Positions 1 to 6,150 of a DNA stretch of 6,202 nt are shown piece after piece. Position 1 is the first letter of the stretch. The number at the start of each line of letters is the position of its first letter. The stretch is taken from positions 1 through 6,202 of the forward strand of contig WRLW01000094.1 in the NCBI GenBank assembly GCA_009777435.1, given 5' to 3'. A program made the position numbers and the translations under genes. The notes under the pieces are model-generated. The model was given only the letters and a program-made list of their open reading frames with translations, was not told where the DNA came from and did not search any database. The DNA is from Oscillospiraceae bacterium. Lineage in GTDB: Bacteria; Bacillota; Clostridia; Oscillospirales; UBA929.

Positions 1-529
<529 letters not shown>

Positions 530-771
530 AACTTCTCCGCGCCCTCAGGCTCGGCTTTGTCCTTAATGAAAGCTCGTTTCCAAGCTTAACTCTTTGTTTT
601 GACTTACGACGCTCCTTTCCCCCGCTTTACAGAGTCCTCAGACCCCATTCCGCGGTTTCTCGAAACGTCTCGTCCGCTGGTGTTTTTTGTCACGTTGTTT
701 AATTTACAAGGTGCTCTCACGTCCCGCCTCCGGCGCCGCTCGCAGGCGGCCCCTCCTTGGGACGCCCCGTC
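530..771 (-). other. 16S rRNA leader region (no protein gene)
   Basis: This is the transcribed spacer between the rRNA promoter and the 16S 5' end, about 235 nt if transcription starts near 765. It has no credible coding sequence on either strand. Close to the start of the transcript is a strong GC-rich fold: 720-725 (CGTCCC) pairs with 759-764 (GGGACG), and inside it 725-729 pairs with 744-748. No T-run follows, so it is not a terminator. I looked for a boxA-like antitermination site and for the pairing partner of an RNase III processing stem and could not identify either with confidence; the partner of a processing stem would lie beyond the left edge. Confidence 0.7.
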
Positions 772-837
772 AGTATATCAAACCTCCCCACCTTTGTCAA
801 GCGCTTTTTTTACCCCTTTCTTTATTTTTTTTATTAA
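772..837 (-). promoter_or_regulatory. rRNA operon promoter with A-rich upstream element
   Basis: On the minus strand there is a perfect TTGACA (-35, window 800 to 795), a 17-bp spacer, and TATACT (-10, window 777 to 772). Transcription should start near 765 at a run of G residues. Upstream of the -35, about 804-837, the minus strand carries long A-runs (AATAAAAAAAATAAAG and GTAAAAAAAGC), which resemble the UP elements that bind the alpha subunit at rRNA promoters. Position, orientation and quality all fit a growth-regulated rRNA promoter driving the adjacent 16S gene. Confidence 0.88.
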
Positions 838-842
838 CGCTG

Positions 843-862
843 AAAAGACCCCCAAATGGGGG
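843..862 (-). terminator. Intrinsic terminator of the J-domain gene
   Basis: Read on the minus strand, the stem GGGGG/CCCCC (858-862 with 849-853, loop from 854-857) is followed at once by TCTTTTC. It lies 15 bases past the stop codon of the J-domain gene and before the rRNA promoter, so it separates the two codirectional transcription units. The stem is short and the T-tract is interrupted by a C, so efficiency may be moderate. Confidence 0.65.
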
Positions 863-877
863 CCCTTACCCTTGCCC

Positions 878-2113
878 TTACTGCGCTTTTTTTACCGCGG
901 CCGCGCCCGAGGCGTCTACGGTGCGCATACACGACGCTATCAGCTCGTCGGTGGACGCGCCGTTATACGGCGTGACGCCTATGCGCATATCCATCTCAAA
1001 ATCAAAGCACGCGGCCACGTCGTGGCGCACGGTTCTCAAAATGCGCCGCGCGGCTTGCAGAGCCGTTCGCTTGTCGGTCTCGGCCATCAGCAGGCCGTAC
1101 CGGTCGTCGCCGAGCCAGGCGGCGTGGTCGATCTCGCGTATATTCTTTTTGATGATATAGCCGACGTATTTAATAATGTGGTCGCGGTGCCCCTCGTCGC
1201 TTATGCGGTCGGGCAGCGATATATAGAACACGGCCACCGAAAACGGCCTGTCGTAGCGGCGGTAACGGTAGGCTTCTCTGGACACATACGTCTCAAACGC
1301 CTTCCTGTTCGGCAGTCCGAGCCTCAGCTCATGATGCTCGCGGTACTGCTCCCACTGCGTGAGCAAAACGGCCTCCTCCTTGGTGGAGGCCATTGTCTTG
1401 AACTGCACCAGCAGCGGCGTCAGGTCGCGGTAGCCCAAATAGACGTGCCACACGCCGTTTTCACACACCGCGAACTTGGTGAACGAATACTCGCTGAGCT
1501 TGCCTGTGCGCATGTCCTTTTCGGCCACGCTCACCTTAAACTCCTCCGCGCGGTATCTCCTTTCGGGGTCGATTCTAAGGTCGTCGTGCCGCTTGAACAG
1601 CTCGGCCTTAAACGTGCCTATACGGTATATGGCCGCCACCGACTCCTGCCACTCCACATAGCTGCCGTATGAGAAGCGCTGCTTGTCTATATCGGAAATA
1701 AGCCCGAACGCGGAACGGAAATCGCGCTCGGAAATATTATTGAAGTAGTTTTTAATGACGGCGCTGGCCTCCGGGGTGCCTTCGTCCTTGGGCGGCTGCT
1801 TGACGGCCGGCTCGCGGTTGACGTATACCACGCGCTCGCGCACCTCGGTATGCGCGCCGGCGTTTTGGACGTGCCCCGCGGGGCGGCGTCCCAGACGGCG
1901 CATCCACTCGCCGTGGAACGCGCGCCGGCTCGGCGCGTCGGACAGCGTTTCATAGGCCAGATTGATGGCCTTTATCCTCTCCGGCGCCTGCGGCGACGGG
2001 TTGACGTCGGGATGATATTTTTTACACAGGCGGCGGTACGCGCTCTGGATAACCTCGATCTCGGCGTCGGGGTGAACCTGAAGCGTGCTGTAGTGGTCTT
2101 GCCAAAGCTCCAT
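878..2113 (-). CDS. J-domain protein with a degenerate C-terminal GGDEF-like domain
   Basis: The product is 411 aa, with no signal peptide or membrane segment, so probably cytoplasmic. Residues about 5-66 form a J domain with an intact HPD motif at 34-36 (context KKYHPDVN), the motif through which J proteins stimulate Hsp70 (DnaK) ATPase. There is no Gly/Phe-rich or zinc-finger region, so it is not a classical DnaJ. Residues about 113-235 (AVIKNYFNNISERDFRSAF...WHVYLGYRDLTP) have the look of an NTF2/SnoaL-like domain; this is inference from pattern only. Residues about 262-406 resemble a GGDEF domain: LGLPNRKAF matches its usual opening, but the signature is GDDRY (335-339) and the first metal-binding Asp is replaced in VFYISLPDR (about 295-303). 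Diguanylate cyclase activity is therefore unlikely; a nucleotide-sensing or protein-binding role is possible. The ATG at 2113 is chosen because AAAGGA lies about 10 nt upstream and the J domain starts right after. In-frame extension upstream would run back into the promoter. Client and partner are unknown. Confidence 0.85.
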   Translation of the reverse strand: MELWQDHYSTLQVHPDAEIEVIQSAYRRLCKKYHPDVNPSPQAPERIKAINLAYETLSDAPSRRAFHGEWMRRLGRRPAGHVQNAGAHTEVRERVVYVNREPAVKQPPKDEGTPEASAVIKNYFNNISERDFRSAFGLISDIDKQRFSYGSYVEWQESVAAIYRIGTFKAELFKRHDDLRIDPERRYRAEEFKVSVAEKDMRTGKLSEYSFTKFAVCENGVWHVYLGYRDLTPLLVQFKTMASTKEEAVLLTQWEQYREHHELRLGLPNRKAFETYVSREAYRYRRYDRPFSVAVFYISLPDRISDEGHRDHIIKYVGYIIKKNIREIDHAAWLGDDRYGLLMAETDKRTALQAARRILRTVRHDVAACFDFEMDMRIGVTPYNGASTDELIASCMRTVDASGAAAVKKAQ

Positions 2114-2145
2114 TTGAAAGCCGTCCTTTCGCGGCCGCCGGCCGC
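2111..2145 (-). promoter_or_regulatory. Shine-Dalgarno site and start of the J-domain gene, with adjoining hairpin
   Basis: On the minus strand a perfect 6-bp GC stem (2140-2145 with 2131-2136, 3-nt loop) ends directly before GAAAGGA (2130 to 2124), followed by a 10-nt spacer and ATG (2113 to 2111). The site decides the start codon. The hairpin leaves the ribosome-binding site exposed but next to a very stable stem, which could influence translation or mRNA stability; that role is inference. Confidence 0.6.
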
Positions 2146-2217
2146 GCGGATTTTGACGATTTATGTTAAACGCCGACCGCGAGCGACTGTAGTTCGCCGC
2201 AGGACAAGCTACATTAT

Positions 2218-2246
2218 ATTGTAGAGCCGTCACCGTATTATGTCAA
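2218..2246 (-). promoter_or_regulatory. Promoter of the J-domain gene
   Basis: On the minus strand a perfect TTGACA (window 2246 to 2241) is separated by 17 bp from TACAAT (2223 to 2218), giving a transcript start near 2211 and a 5' leader of about 98 nt. An overlapping TATAAT slightly downstream has a 22-bp spacer and is less likely. This is a strong housekeeping-type promoter, and it rules out starting the protein further upstream. Confidence 0.82.
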
Positions 2247-2309
2247 GTATTTTATGTCGGGAGATTTCGACCGGTTTTTCAGAAATATTTAAGATTGCCG
2301 AAATTCATA

Positions 2310-2338
2310 TTGCATTCCATAAAAACCTGTGTTATACT
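2310..2338 (+). promoter_or_regulatory. Promoter of secG
   Basis: TTGCAT (2310-2315), a 17-bp spacer and TATACT (2333-2338), with TG at 2330-2331 forming an extended -10. Transcription should begin near 2345, leaving a leader of about 44 nt before the secG ATG. It is divergent from the J-domain promoter; the two -35 boxes are about 63 bp apart, with no obvious operator palindrome between them. Confidence 0.78.
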
Positions 2339-2388
2339 TTCTTGGCGTCGTGTTCCACAGCGGCGTCTCGGAAAGGAATGGTCGTCTC

Positions 2389-2637
2389 ATGTTTGATATA
2401 TCTATGGGCAAGGCAATACTGTCGATAGTGCAGGTCGTGCTGTCGGTCGGGCTTATCCTCATCGTGCTGTTTCAGTCGGGCAAGCGCTCCGGGCTGTCGG
2501 GCGCGATAGCGGGCGCGGCCGATACGTTCCTGAGCAAGAATCAGGCGCGCACGCTGGACGCGCGGCTCGCGCGCATAACCAAATGGGTGGCCATCCTGTT
2601 CATAACGCTCACGCTGGTCATGCTGCTGATAAGATAA
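2389..2637 (+). CDS. secG: Preprotein translocase subunit SecG
   Basis: An 82-aa protein, the usual size for SecG, with two membrane segments (about residues 8-27 and 58-80) joined by a cytoplasmic loop. The loop carries the family hallmark LFQSGKRSGLSGAIAG followed by ADTFLSKN. SecG is the non-essential third subunit of the SecYEG channel and helps SecA-driven export across the cytoplasmic membrane. The ATG at 2389 is chosen because AAAGGA lies at 2373-2378 about 10 nt upstream and the N-terminus (MFDISMGKAILSIVQ) has the right length before the first helix; an in-frame TTG at 2329 would precede the transcript start. The gene has its own promoter and terminator, so it is monocistronic here. 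In many Firmicutes secG is followed by rnr and smpB; neither is present in this window. Confidence 0.95.
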   Translation: MFDISMGKAILSIVQVVLSVGLILIVLFQSGKRSGLSGAIAGAADTFLSKNQARTLDARLARITKWVAILFITLTLVMLLIR

Positions 2638-2651
2638 CCAAGAAAACCGAG

Positions 2652-2677
2652 GGGCGCGCGGCGGCGCGCCCTTTTTT
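2652..2677 (+). terminator. Intrinsic terminator after secG
   Basis: Perfect 8-bp stem GGGCGCGC/GCGCGCCC (2652-2659 with 2664-2671), loop GGCG, followed directly by six T residues (2672-2677). It lies 15 bases after the secG stop codon. A textbook rho-independent terminator that isolates secG from the kinase operon. Confidence 0.95.
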
Positions 2678-2698
2678 CGCGCGCGCTGATTCTCGTAT

Positions 2699-2728
2699 TT
2701 GCTTTTCACCGGCGCTTTGTGATAAACT
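2699..2728 (+). promoter_or_regulatory. Candidate promoter of the two-component operon
   Basis: TTGCTT (2699-2704), an 18-bp spacer and TAAACT (2723-2728), preceded by TG at 2720-2721 as an extended -10. It sits between the secG terminator and the kinase start. The match is imperfect, as expected of a regulated promoter, but no better candidate exists in the gap. The leader also holds a small hairpin with a GCGA tetraloop (CCGCC 2747-2751 with GGCGG 2756-2760), just upstream of the AGAGGGGAT ribosome-binding site at 2772-2780. Confidence 0.5.
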
Positions 2729-2783
2729 TTTGGACAGTAAAGCGGGCCGCCGCGAGGCGGTTTATCCGAAAAGAGGGGATACC

Positions 2784-4673
2784 ATGCCGGTCAGAAGCCA
2801 TCGTCTGCCCGCGGCGGCAGTCCTTTTAGCCATGCTTTCGCTGGTGCTGCTGCTGTATGGCTTGGGCGGCGCCGTGCCGAGCGTCCCGGTCGGCGCCCCA
2901 AACGGAACGGCGGATCTGACGGGCTTTGATTTCTCATCCTCGGTCGCGCATATAGCGGACGCGGATTTCTACGCGGGCAGGCTCCTTTCGCCGTCCGAGA
3001 TAGAGGACGCCGCGCCCGACGGCGGCTTTGACAAAACGGCGCGGTATTATACGATAAGGCTGCGGTTCCTTGTGCCGGACGGCGAGTACATGATCTTCGG
3101 CCTTAGCCCGGAATACGCGTCCGAAATATATATAAACGGAATACTGGCCGAGACCTTCGGGCGCATCGACCCAAGCGATGAAAAAAACAATGTCTACCGG
3201 GTCGCGCCGTTCAGCGCCGCCGCGCGGCCGGCCGGCGGCGTTATCGAGCTGTCCGCGCGGAGCGCCGGCATTATCCGTGACGACGTTTCCTATAGGGGCT
3301 TTTTTATAGGCTCGTATAACACCGCGAATTACCGGCGGCTGTGCGACACGGTATACCACCTGATTCCGGTCGTCGTGGCGGGCATGTGCGCGCTGTTTTA
3401 TTTCGGCTACTTTATATTCGCCCCGAGCGTTAAGGCCAACCTGTGGTTCGCGCTCATTTCGCTGACCACCGGCTTTTTGCTGTTCGGCAGCGAGGGGTTT
3501 TCACACGCCCTGCTGCCCAATCTGGGCTACCGCCTTGAATTCCGCGCGGCGAATATCTCACTGCTGATGATATGCGTGCTGTATTCGCTGTTCGCGCGGT
3601 CGCTTTACGGCATACCGAAGGCGGCCGCCGCCGCCGTCTGCGCCGGCGGCGGCCTGCTCTCCGTCCTGATTCTGTGCCTTCCCGTCAGGATCGCCGCGCG
3701 GTATCTGGTTATACACGTCTGCTTTATATTCGCGGTCATGGCCGTATGCACGGTTTTGATACTAAGGGCCGGCCGCTTCAATACCGAACAGGCCATATCC
3801 TTCTGCGGGCAGGCCGCCTTTATGGCCTGCGGCATATTTGACCTGCTCGGCTCGGCGGGCGTGATAAGGTATTACGAGCTGACCACCATAGGCATATTGA
3901 TATTTATATTCGCGCAGATGACGGCGCTGTATTTGGTCAACGGCCGCGCCGTCCAAAACGAGCGGCGGCTGGAGGCCGAGAACAGGGCGCTGGAAAAGCT
4001 GAACAGCATGAAAACCGAGCTGCTGGGCAACATAGCGCACGAGCTGAAAACGCCCGTAACCGTCATATCAAACGTTTCGCAGCTCGCCGCGCGCCATACC
4101 GGCGACGGCTATGTGCGCGAAAAAATGAACACCGCCATCTCGGAAATCGGGCGCATGAAGCTAAAGCTGAGACAGCTCATGGAGCTGGCGAGGGTCGAGG
4201 ACGCGGAGATAAGATGGGATATCCGGCCGGTCGATATCGGCGCGGTCATAGCGGATACGGCCCGGGAGTATTTTCAGACGATAGACGAAAACGGCAACAC
4301 GCTGTCGGTCGAGCTGCCCGAAGAGCTGCCCGGCGTCATGGCCGACCCGGCGCACATACCCGGCGTTTTGATTAACCTGCTCGACAACGCGGCGCGTTTT
4401 ACGCGTGACGGCGTGATAACCGTCAGGGCGGCGCGCGACGGGGATTTCGTTAAGGTCTCGGTGGAGGATACGGGCTGCGGGATACCCGCCGGACAGGAGG
4501 AGCGCATCTTCGACCGCTTTTACACAGGCGAAAAATCGGCCGGCACGGGGCTTGGCCTGCATATCTGCAAAAAGGTCGTCGAGGCGCACGGCGGCTCCAT
4601 CCGCGCCCAAAGCGCGCCGGGGCGGGGCGCGGCCGTCAGCTTTACACTGCCGCTATGCGAGGAGGATTTCTGA
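2784..4673 (+). CDS. Sensor histidine kinase with 7TMR-DISM-like sensory module
   Basis: A 629-aa membrane kinase. A hydrophobic signal or anchor segment (residues about 9-28) is followed by an extracytoplasmic domain (about 40-185) rich in beta-strand patterns, including EIYINGILAETFGRI, like the jelly-roll sensory domains of 7TMR-DISM receptors. Seven membrane segments follow (about 192-212, 219-238, 256-274, 279-301, 305-327, 337-356, 365-385), then a coiled coil (388-412). The HisKA domain has phospho-acceptor His419 in HELKTPV. The HATPase_c domain has an N box (NLLDN, 531-535), a G1 box (DTGCGIP, 562-568), an F box (IFDRFY) and a G2 box (GTGLGL, 587-592), so all catalytic elements look intact. 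It should autophosphorylate and pass phosphate to the regulator encoded next. The ligand is unknown; in this family the outer domain often binds carbohydrate-like or other small molecules. The ATG at 2784 is chosen for its AGAGGGGAT site at 2772-2780; the longer open frame crosses the secG terminator. The gene ends in TGATG, overlapping the regulator start by one base. Confidence 0.93.
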   Translation: MPVRSHRLPAAAVLLAMLSLVLLLYGLGGAVPSVPVGAPNGTADLTGFDFSSSVAHIADADFYAGRLLSPSEIEDAAPDGGFDKTARYYTIRLRFLVPDGEYMIFGLSPEYASEIYINGILAETFGRIDPSDEKNNVYRVAPFSAAARPAGGVIELSARSAGIIRDDVSYRGFFIGSYNTANYRRLCDTVYHLIPVVVAGMCALFYFGYFIFAPSVKANLWFALISLTTGFLLFGSEGFSHALLPNLGYRLEFRAANISLLMICVLYSLFARSLYGIPKAAAAAVCAGGGLLSVLILCLPVRIAARYLVIHVCFIFAVMAVCTVLILRAGRFNTEQAISFCGQAAFMACGIFDLLGSAGVIRYYELTTIGILIFIFAQMTALYLVNGRAVQNERRLEAENRALEKLNSMKTELLGNIAHELKTPVTVISNVSQLAARHTGDGYVREKMNTAISEIGRMKLKLRQLMELARVEDAEIRWDIRPVDIGAVIADTAREYFQTIDENGNTLSVELPEELPGVMADPAHIPGVLINLLDNAARFTRDGVITVRAARDGDFVKVSVEDTGCGIPAGQEERIFDRFYTGEKSAGTGLGLHICKKVVEAHGGSIRAQSAPGRGAAVSFTLPLCEEDF

Positions 4674-5335
4674 TGAATACTGTGCTGCTGATCGAGGACA
4701 ACTTAAATATCCTCGGCACAAACAAGGAATTTTTAGAAGCCGAGGGCTATACGGTACACGCCGCCGCGACCCTTGAGGAGGGCGGGCGCATACTGGAGGG
4801 CGGGCAAATAGACCTGCTCATTCTCGACGTTATGCTGCCCGACGGGTCGGGCATCGATTTCTGCGCCCGATTACGCGAACGGTCTGATATCCCCGTGCTG
4901 TACCTGACATGCCTTGAGGAGGAGGACGCGCTTATCTCCGGCCTGAAGGCCGGCGGCGACGATTACATGACCAAGCCCTACAGCCTCGCCGTTCTGTCGG
5001 CCAGAGCGGAGGCCCTGCTCCGCAGGGCGCGGGAGAGGCCGAGCTTTACCGCCGGGCCGCTCTCGGTGGATATCGTCAGGCGTAAAATGTCCCTCGGCGG
5101 CGTATCCATGCCGCTCAAGCCTAAGGAGTTTGACCTGCTGCTCGTGTTCGTTCGCGCGATGGGTAAAAGGTTCACGGCCGAGGAGCTATACGCTCTGGCG
5201 TGGTCGGAGGAGGCCGTCGATGTGCGCACAGTGGCCGTACATATCTCGTCGCTGCGCAAAAAGATAGACGGCTCCCCATTTTATATCCTGACCGAGCGCC
5301 GGAAATATTACAGCCTGCATATGGACGAATCCTAA
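4673..5335 (+). CDS. OmpR/PhoB-family response regulator
   Basis: A 220-aa regulator. Residues 1-118 form the receiver: acidic pair E8/D9, phospho-acceptor Asp52 in LILDVMLPDGSG, Thr79 and Lys101 in MTKPY, all at the expected places. Residues about 123-216 form a winged-helix DNA-binding domain of the OmpR type, with a recognition helix around DVRTVAVHISSLRKKI. It presumably binds promoters when phosphorylated by the kinase encoded just upstream. Translation starts at ATG 4673, which overlaps the kinase stop (TGATG), with GGAGGA at 4661-4666 as ribosome-binding site inside the kinase gene; this implies translational coupling. An in-frame ATG at 4655 is preceded by no good site and is less likely. 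The C-terminal wing is unusual: YILTERRKYYSLH replaces the common T-V-R-G-x-G-Y pattern. No clear terminator follows, and no target gene is evident. Confidence 0.94.
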   Translation: MNTVLLIEDNLNILGTNKEFLEAEGYTVHAAATLEEGGRILEGGQIDLLILDVMLPDGSGIDFCARLRERSDIPVLYLTCLEEEDALISGLKAGGDDYMTKPYSLAVLSARAEALLRRARERPSFTAGPLSVDIVRRKMSLGGVSMPLKPKEFDLLLVFVRAMGKRFTAEELYALAWSEEAVDVRTVAVHISSLRKKIDGSPFYILTERRKYYSLHMDES

Positions 5336-5375
5336 ATTAAAAATTGTTGATTGAACCGTATAGGCCCCCTGTATA

Positions 5376-5384
5376 TGGTATAAT
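5376..5384 (+). promoter_or_regulatory. Extended -10 promoter candidate upstream of the RAYT gene
   Basis: TGGTATAAT is a perfect extended -10 element (TGnTATAAT). No good -35 lies 17 bp upstream; TTGAAC at 5351-5356 is 22 bp away, though it would be 17 bp from the weaker TATGGT at 5374-5379. Transcription would begin near 5391. This is where composition shifts from GC-rich to AT-rich, so the promoter probably belongs to the transposase unit. Confidence 0.55.
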
Positions 5385-5423
5385 AGAAATTATTGATGGG
5401 GATATAGCGGCAATGAATCATAT

Positions 5424-5984
5424 TTGTTGAGTGTTAATTTATTAGCTGTAGTGGGTGAGGCTTTGCAAAATGAATTGCCGGTAAGGAAAAATATTAGATT
5501 GCAGGAACATGATTATTCAAGCGCCGGTTATTATTTTATAACGATATGCGTTAAAGACGGACATGAGATGTTGAGCAGCATTGATGTAGGGGCGCGCATT
5601 GCGCGTCCGTCAGACATCGGTATGGCAGTGGAATCTTCCATACAAAAAATCAGTGAAAAGTACGAATCTGTCCGATTAGACAAATATGTTATCATGCCTA
5701 ATCATATACATATGATTTTAGCGTTATCGCCAACTAACGGAGACGGACGCGCAATGCGCGCCCCTACAATATCTACAATTATCAATCAGTTCAAAGGGTA
5801 TGTAACAAAACAAATCGGATTCTCCGTGTGGCAAAAATTATTTCACGACCACATCATTCGCGACGAAGCCGAATATAAACGCATATGGCAATATATCGAC
5901 GAAAACCCCGCAAAATGGACAGAGGACAAATATTACACAAACGACACTCTTTCATCAAGATGCCCTGAGGCTGAAAATGCTTGA
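5424..5984 (+). CDS. REP-associated tyrosine transposase (RAYT, IS200/Y1 family)
   Basis: Up to 186 aa. The core reads as a Y1 transposase/RAYT: the family opening RKNIRLQEHDYSSAGYYFITIC (21-42), the HUH metal-binding motif as HIH (94-96, in MPNHIHMIL), and WQKLFHDHIIRDE...WQYIDENPAKW (136-165), which holds the candidate catalytic Tyr157. Such enzymes cut and join single-stranded DNA at REP palindromes and act as single-copy, host-kept transposases. Two 24-bp REP sequences lie inside the frame, at codons 55-62 (VGARIARP) and 107-115 (DGRAMRAPT), in opposite orientations. The start is uncertain. The longest frame uses TTG at 5424 without a well-placed ribosome-binding site; GTG 5451 and TTG 5463 are alternatives. 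A good site, GGTGAGG (5454-5460), precedes ATG 5470, but that ATG is out of frame and meets a stop after four codons, so the 5' end may be damaged. The stretch is AT-richer than its neighbours, which suggests acquisition. Confidence 0.88.
   Translation: MLSVNLLAVVGEALQNELPVRKNIRLQEHDYSSAGYYFITICVKDGHEMLSSIDVGARIARPSDIGMAVESSIQKISEKYESVRLDKYVIMPNHIHMILALSPTNGDGRAMRAPTISTIINQFKGYVTKQIGFSVWQKLFHDHIIRDEAEYKRIWQYIDENPAKWTEDKYYTNDTLSSRCPEAENA
5586..5609 (+). repeat. REP palindrome copy 1, inside the RAYT coding sequence
   Basis: A 24-bp unit: foot GTAG, 8-bp arm GGGCGCGC, loop ATT, arm GCGCGTCC, final G. The arms pair fully with one G·T wobble. GTAG fits the GTRG foot described for RAYT-associated REPs. 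It occupies exactly eight codons (VGARIARP) and does not interrupt the frame. Confidence 0.9.
5744..5767 (-). repeat. REP palindrome copy 2, inverted, inside the RAYT coding sequence
   Basis: An exact reverse complement of the 24-bp unit at 5586-5609. It is read by the transposase frame in a different phase, giving the residues GRAMRAPT, again with no stop. With copy 1 it forms an inverted pair about 134 bp apart whose GTAG feet point outward, so the transposase mRNA could fold locally at both sites. Confidence 0.9.
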
Positions 5985-6077
5985 AAATGACCCAAACTGC
6001 GATGTGCTACCACAGAATAGAAAATATATCCCTGTCAGGCAGTGTATAATCAGGGCAAGAGCATTTACTGATAGTCA

Positions 6078-6101
6078 CGGACGGCCAATGGCCGCCCCTA
6101 C
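6078..6101 (-). repeat. REP palindrome copy 3, variant with compensatory stem changes
   Basis: Same foot, loop and length as the other copies, but its arms are GGGCGGCC and GGCCGTCC rather than GGGCGCGC and GCGCGTCC. Both arms changed together, so the 8-bp stem and even the G·T wobble position are kept. Confidence 0.88.
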
Positions 6102-6126
6102 GACCTCCATATGATGGTTTTCCTGT

Positions 6127-6150
6127 GTAGGGGCGCGCATTGCGCGTCCG
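6127..6150 (+). repeat. REP palindrome copy 4, identical to the copies in the RAYT gene
   Basis: Identical over all 24 bases to 5586-5609 and to the complement of 5744-5767. It forms the right half of the REPIN-like doublet downstream of the transposase. Confidence 0.9.

Noticed and set aside
599..1672. Long 357-aa open frame on the plus strand
   Set aside because: It runs antisense through the rRNA leader and promoter and into the J-domain gene. It has no recognisable domain or ribosome-binding site and its composition is that of a complement shadow of GC-rich coding DNA.
2114..2233. Forty-residue N-terminal extension of the J-domain protein
   Set aside because: Its start would lie inside the promoter spacer, before the predicted transcript start, and the J domain begins just after the ATG at 2113.
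2583..2783. N-terminal extension of the kinase frame
   Set aside because: It would begin inside secG and cross the secG terminator; the ATG at 2784 has a good ribosome-binding site and is followed by a signal-like segment.
4161..4610. 149-aa minus-strand open frame inside the kinase gene
   Set aside because: It is antisense to the conserved kinase core, whose motifs are intact on the plus strand; no independent support.
5357..5376. Short palindrome (TATAGG...CCTGTA) as terminator of the two-component operon
   Set aside because: The stem is weak, the loop only three bases, and no T-tract follows; it also overlaps the next promoter.
5586..6150. Repeated palindromes as a CRISPR array
   Set aside because: The units are inverted relative to each other, unevenly spaced, and two lie inside a coding sequence; they fit REP elements beside a RAYT.
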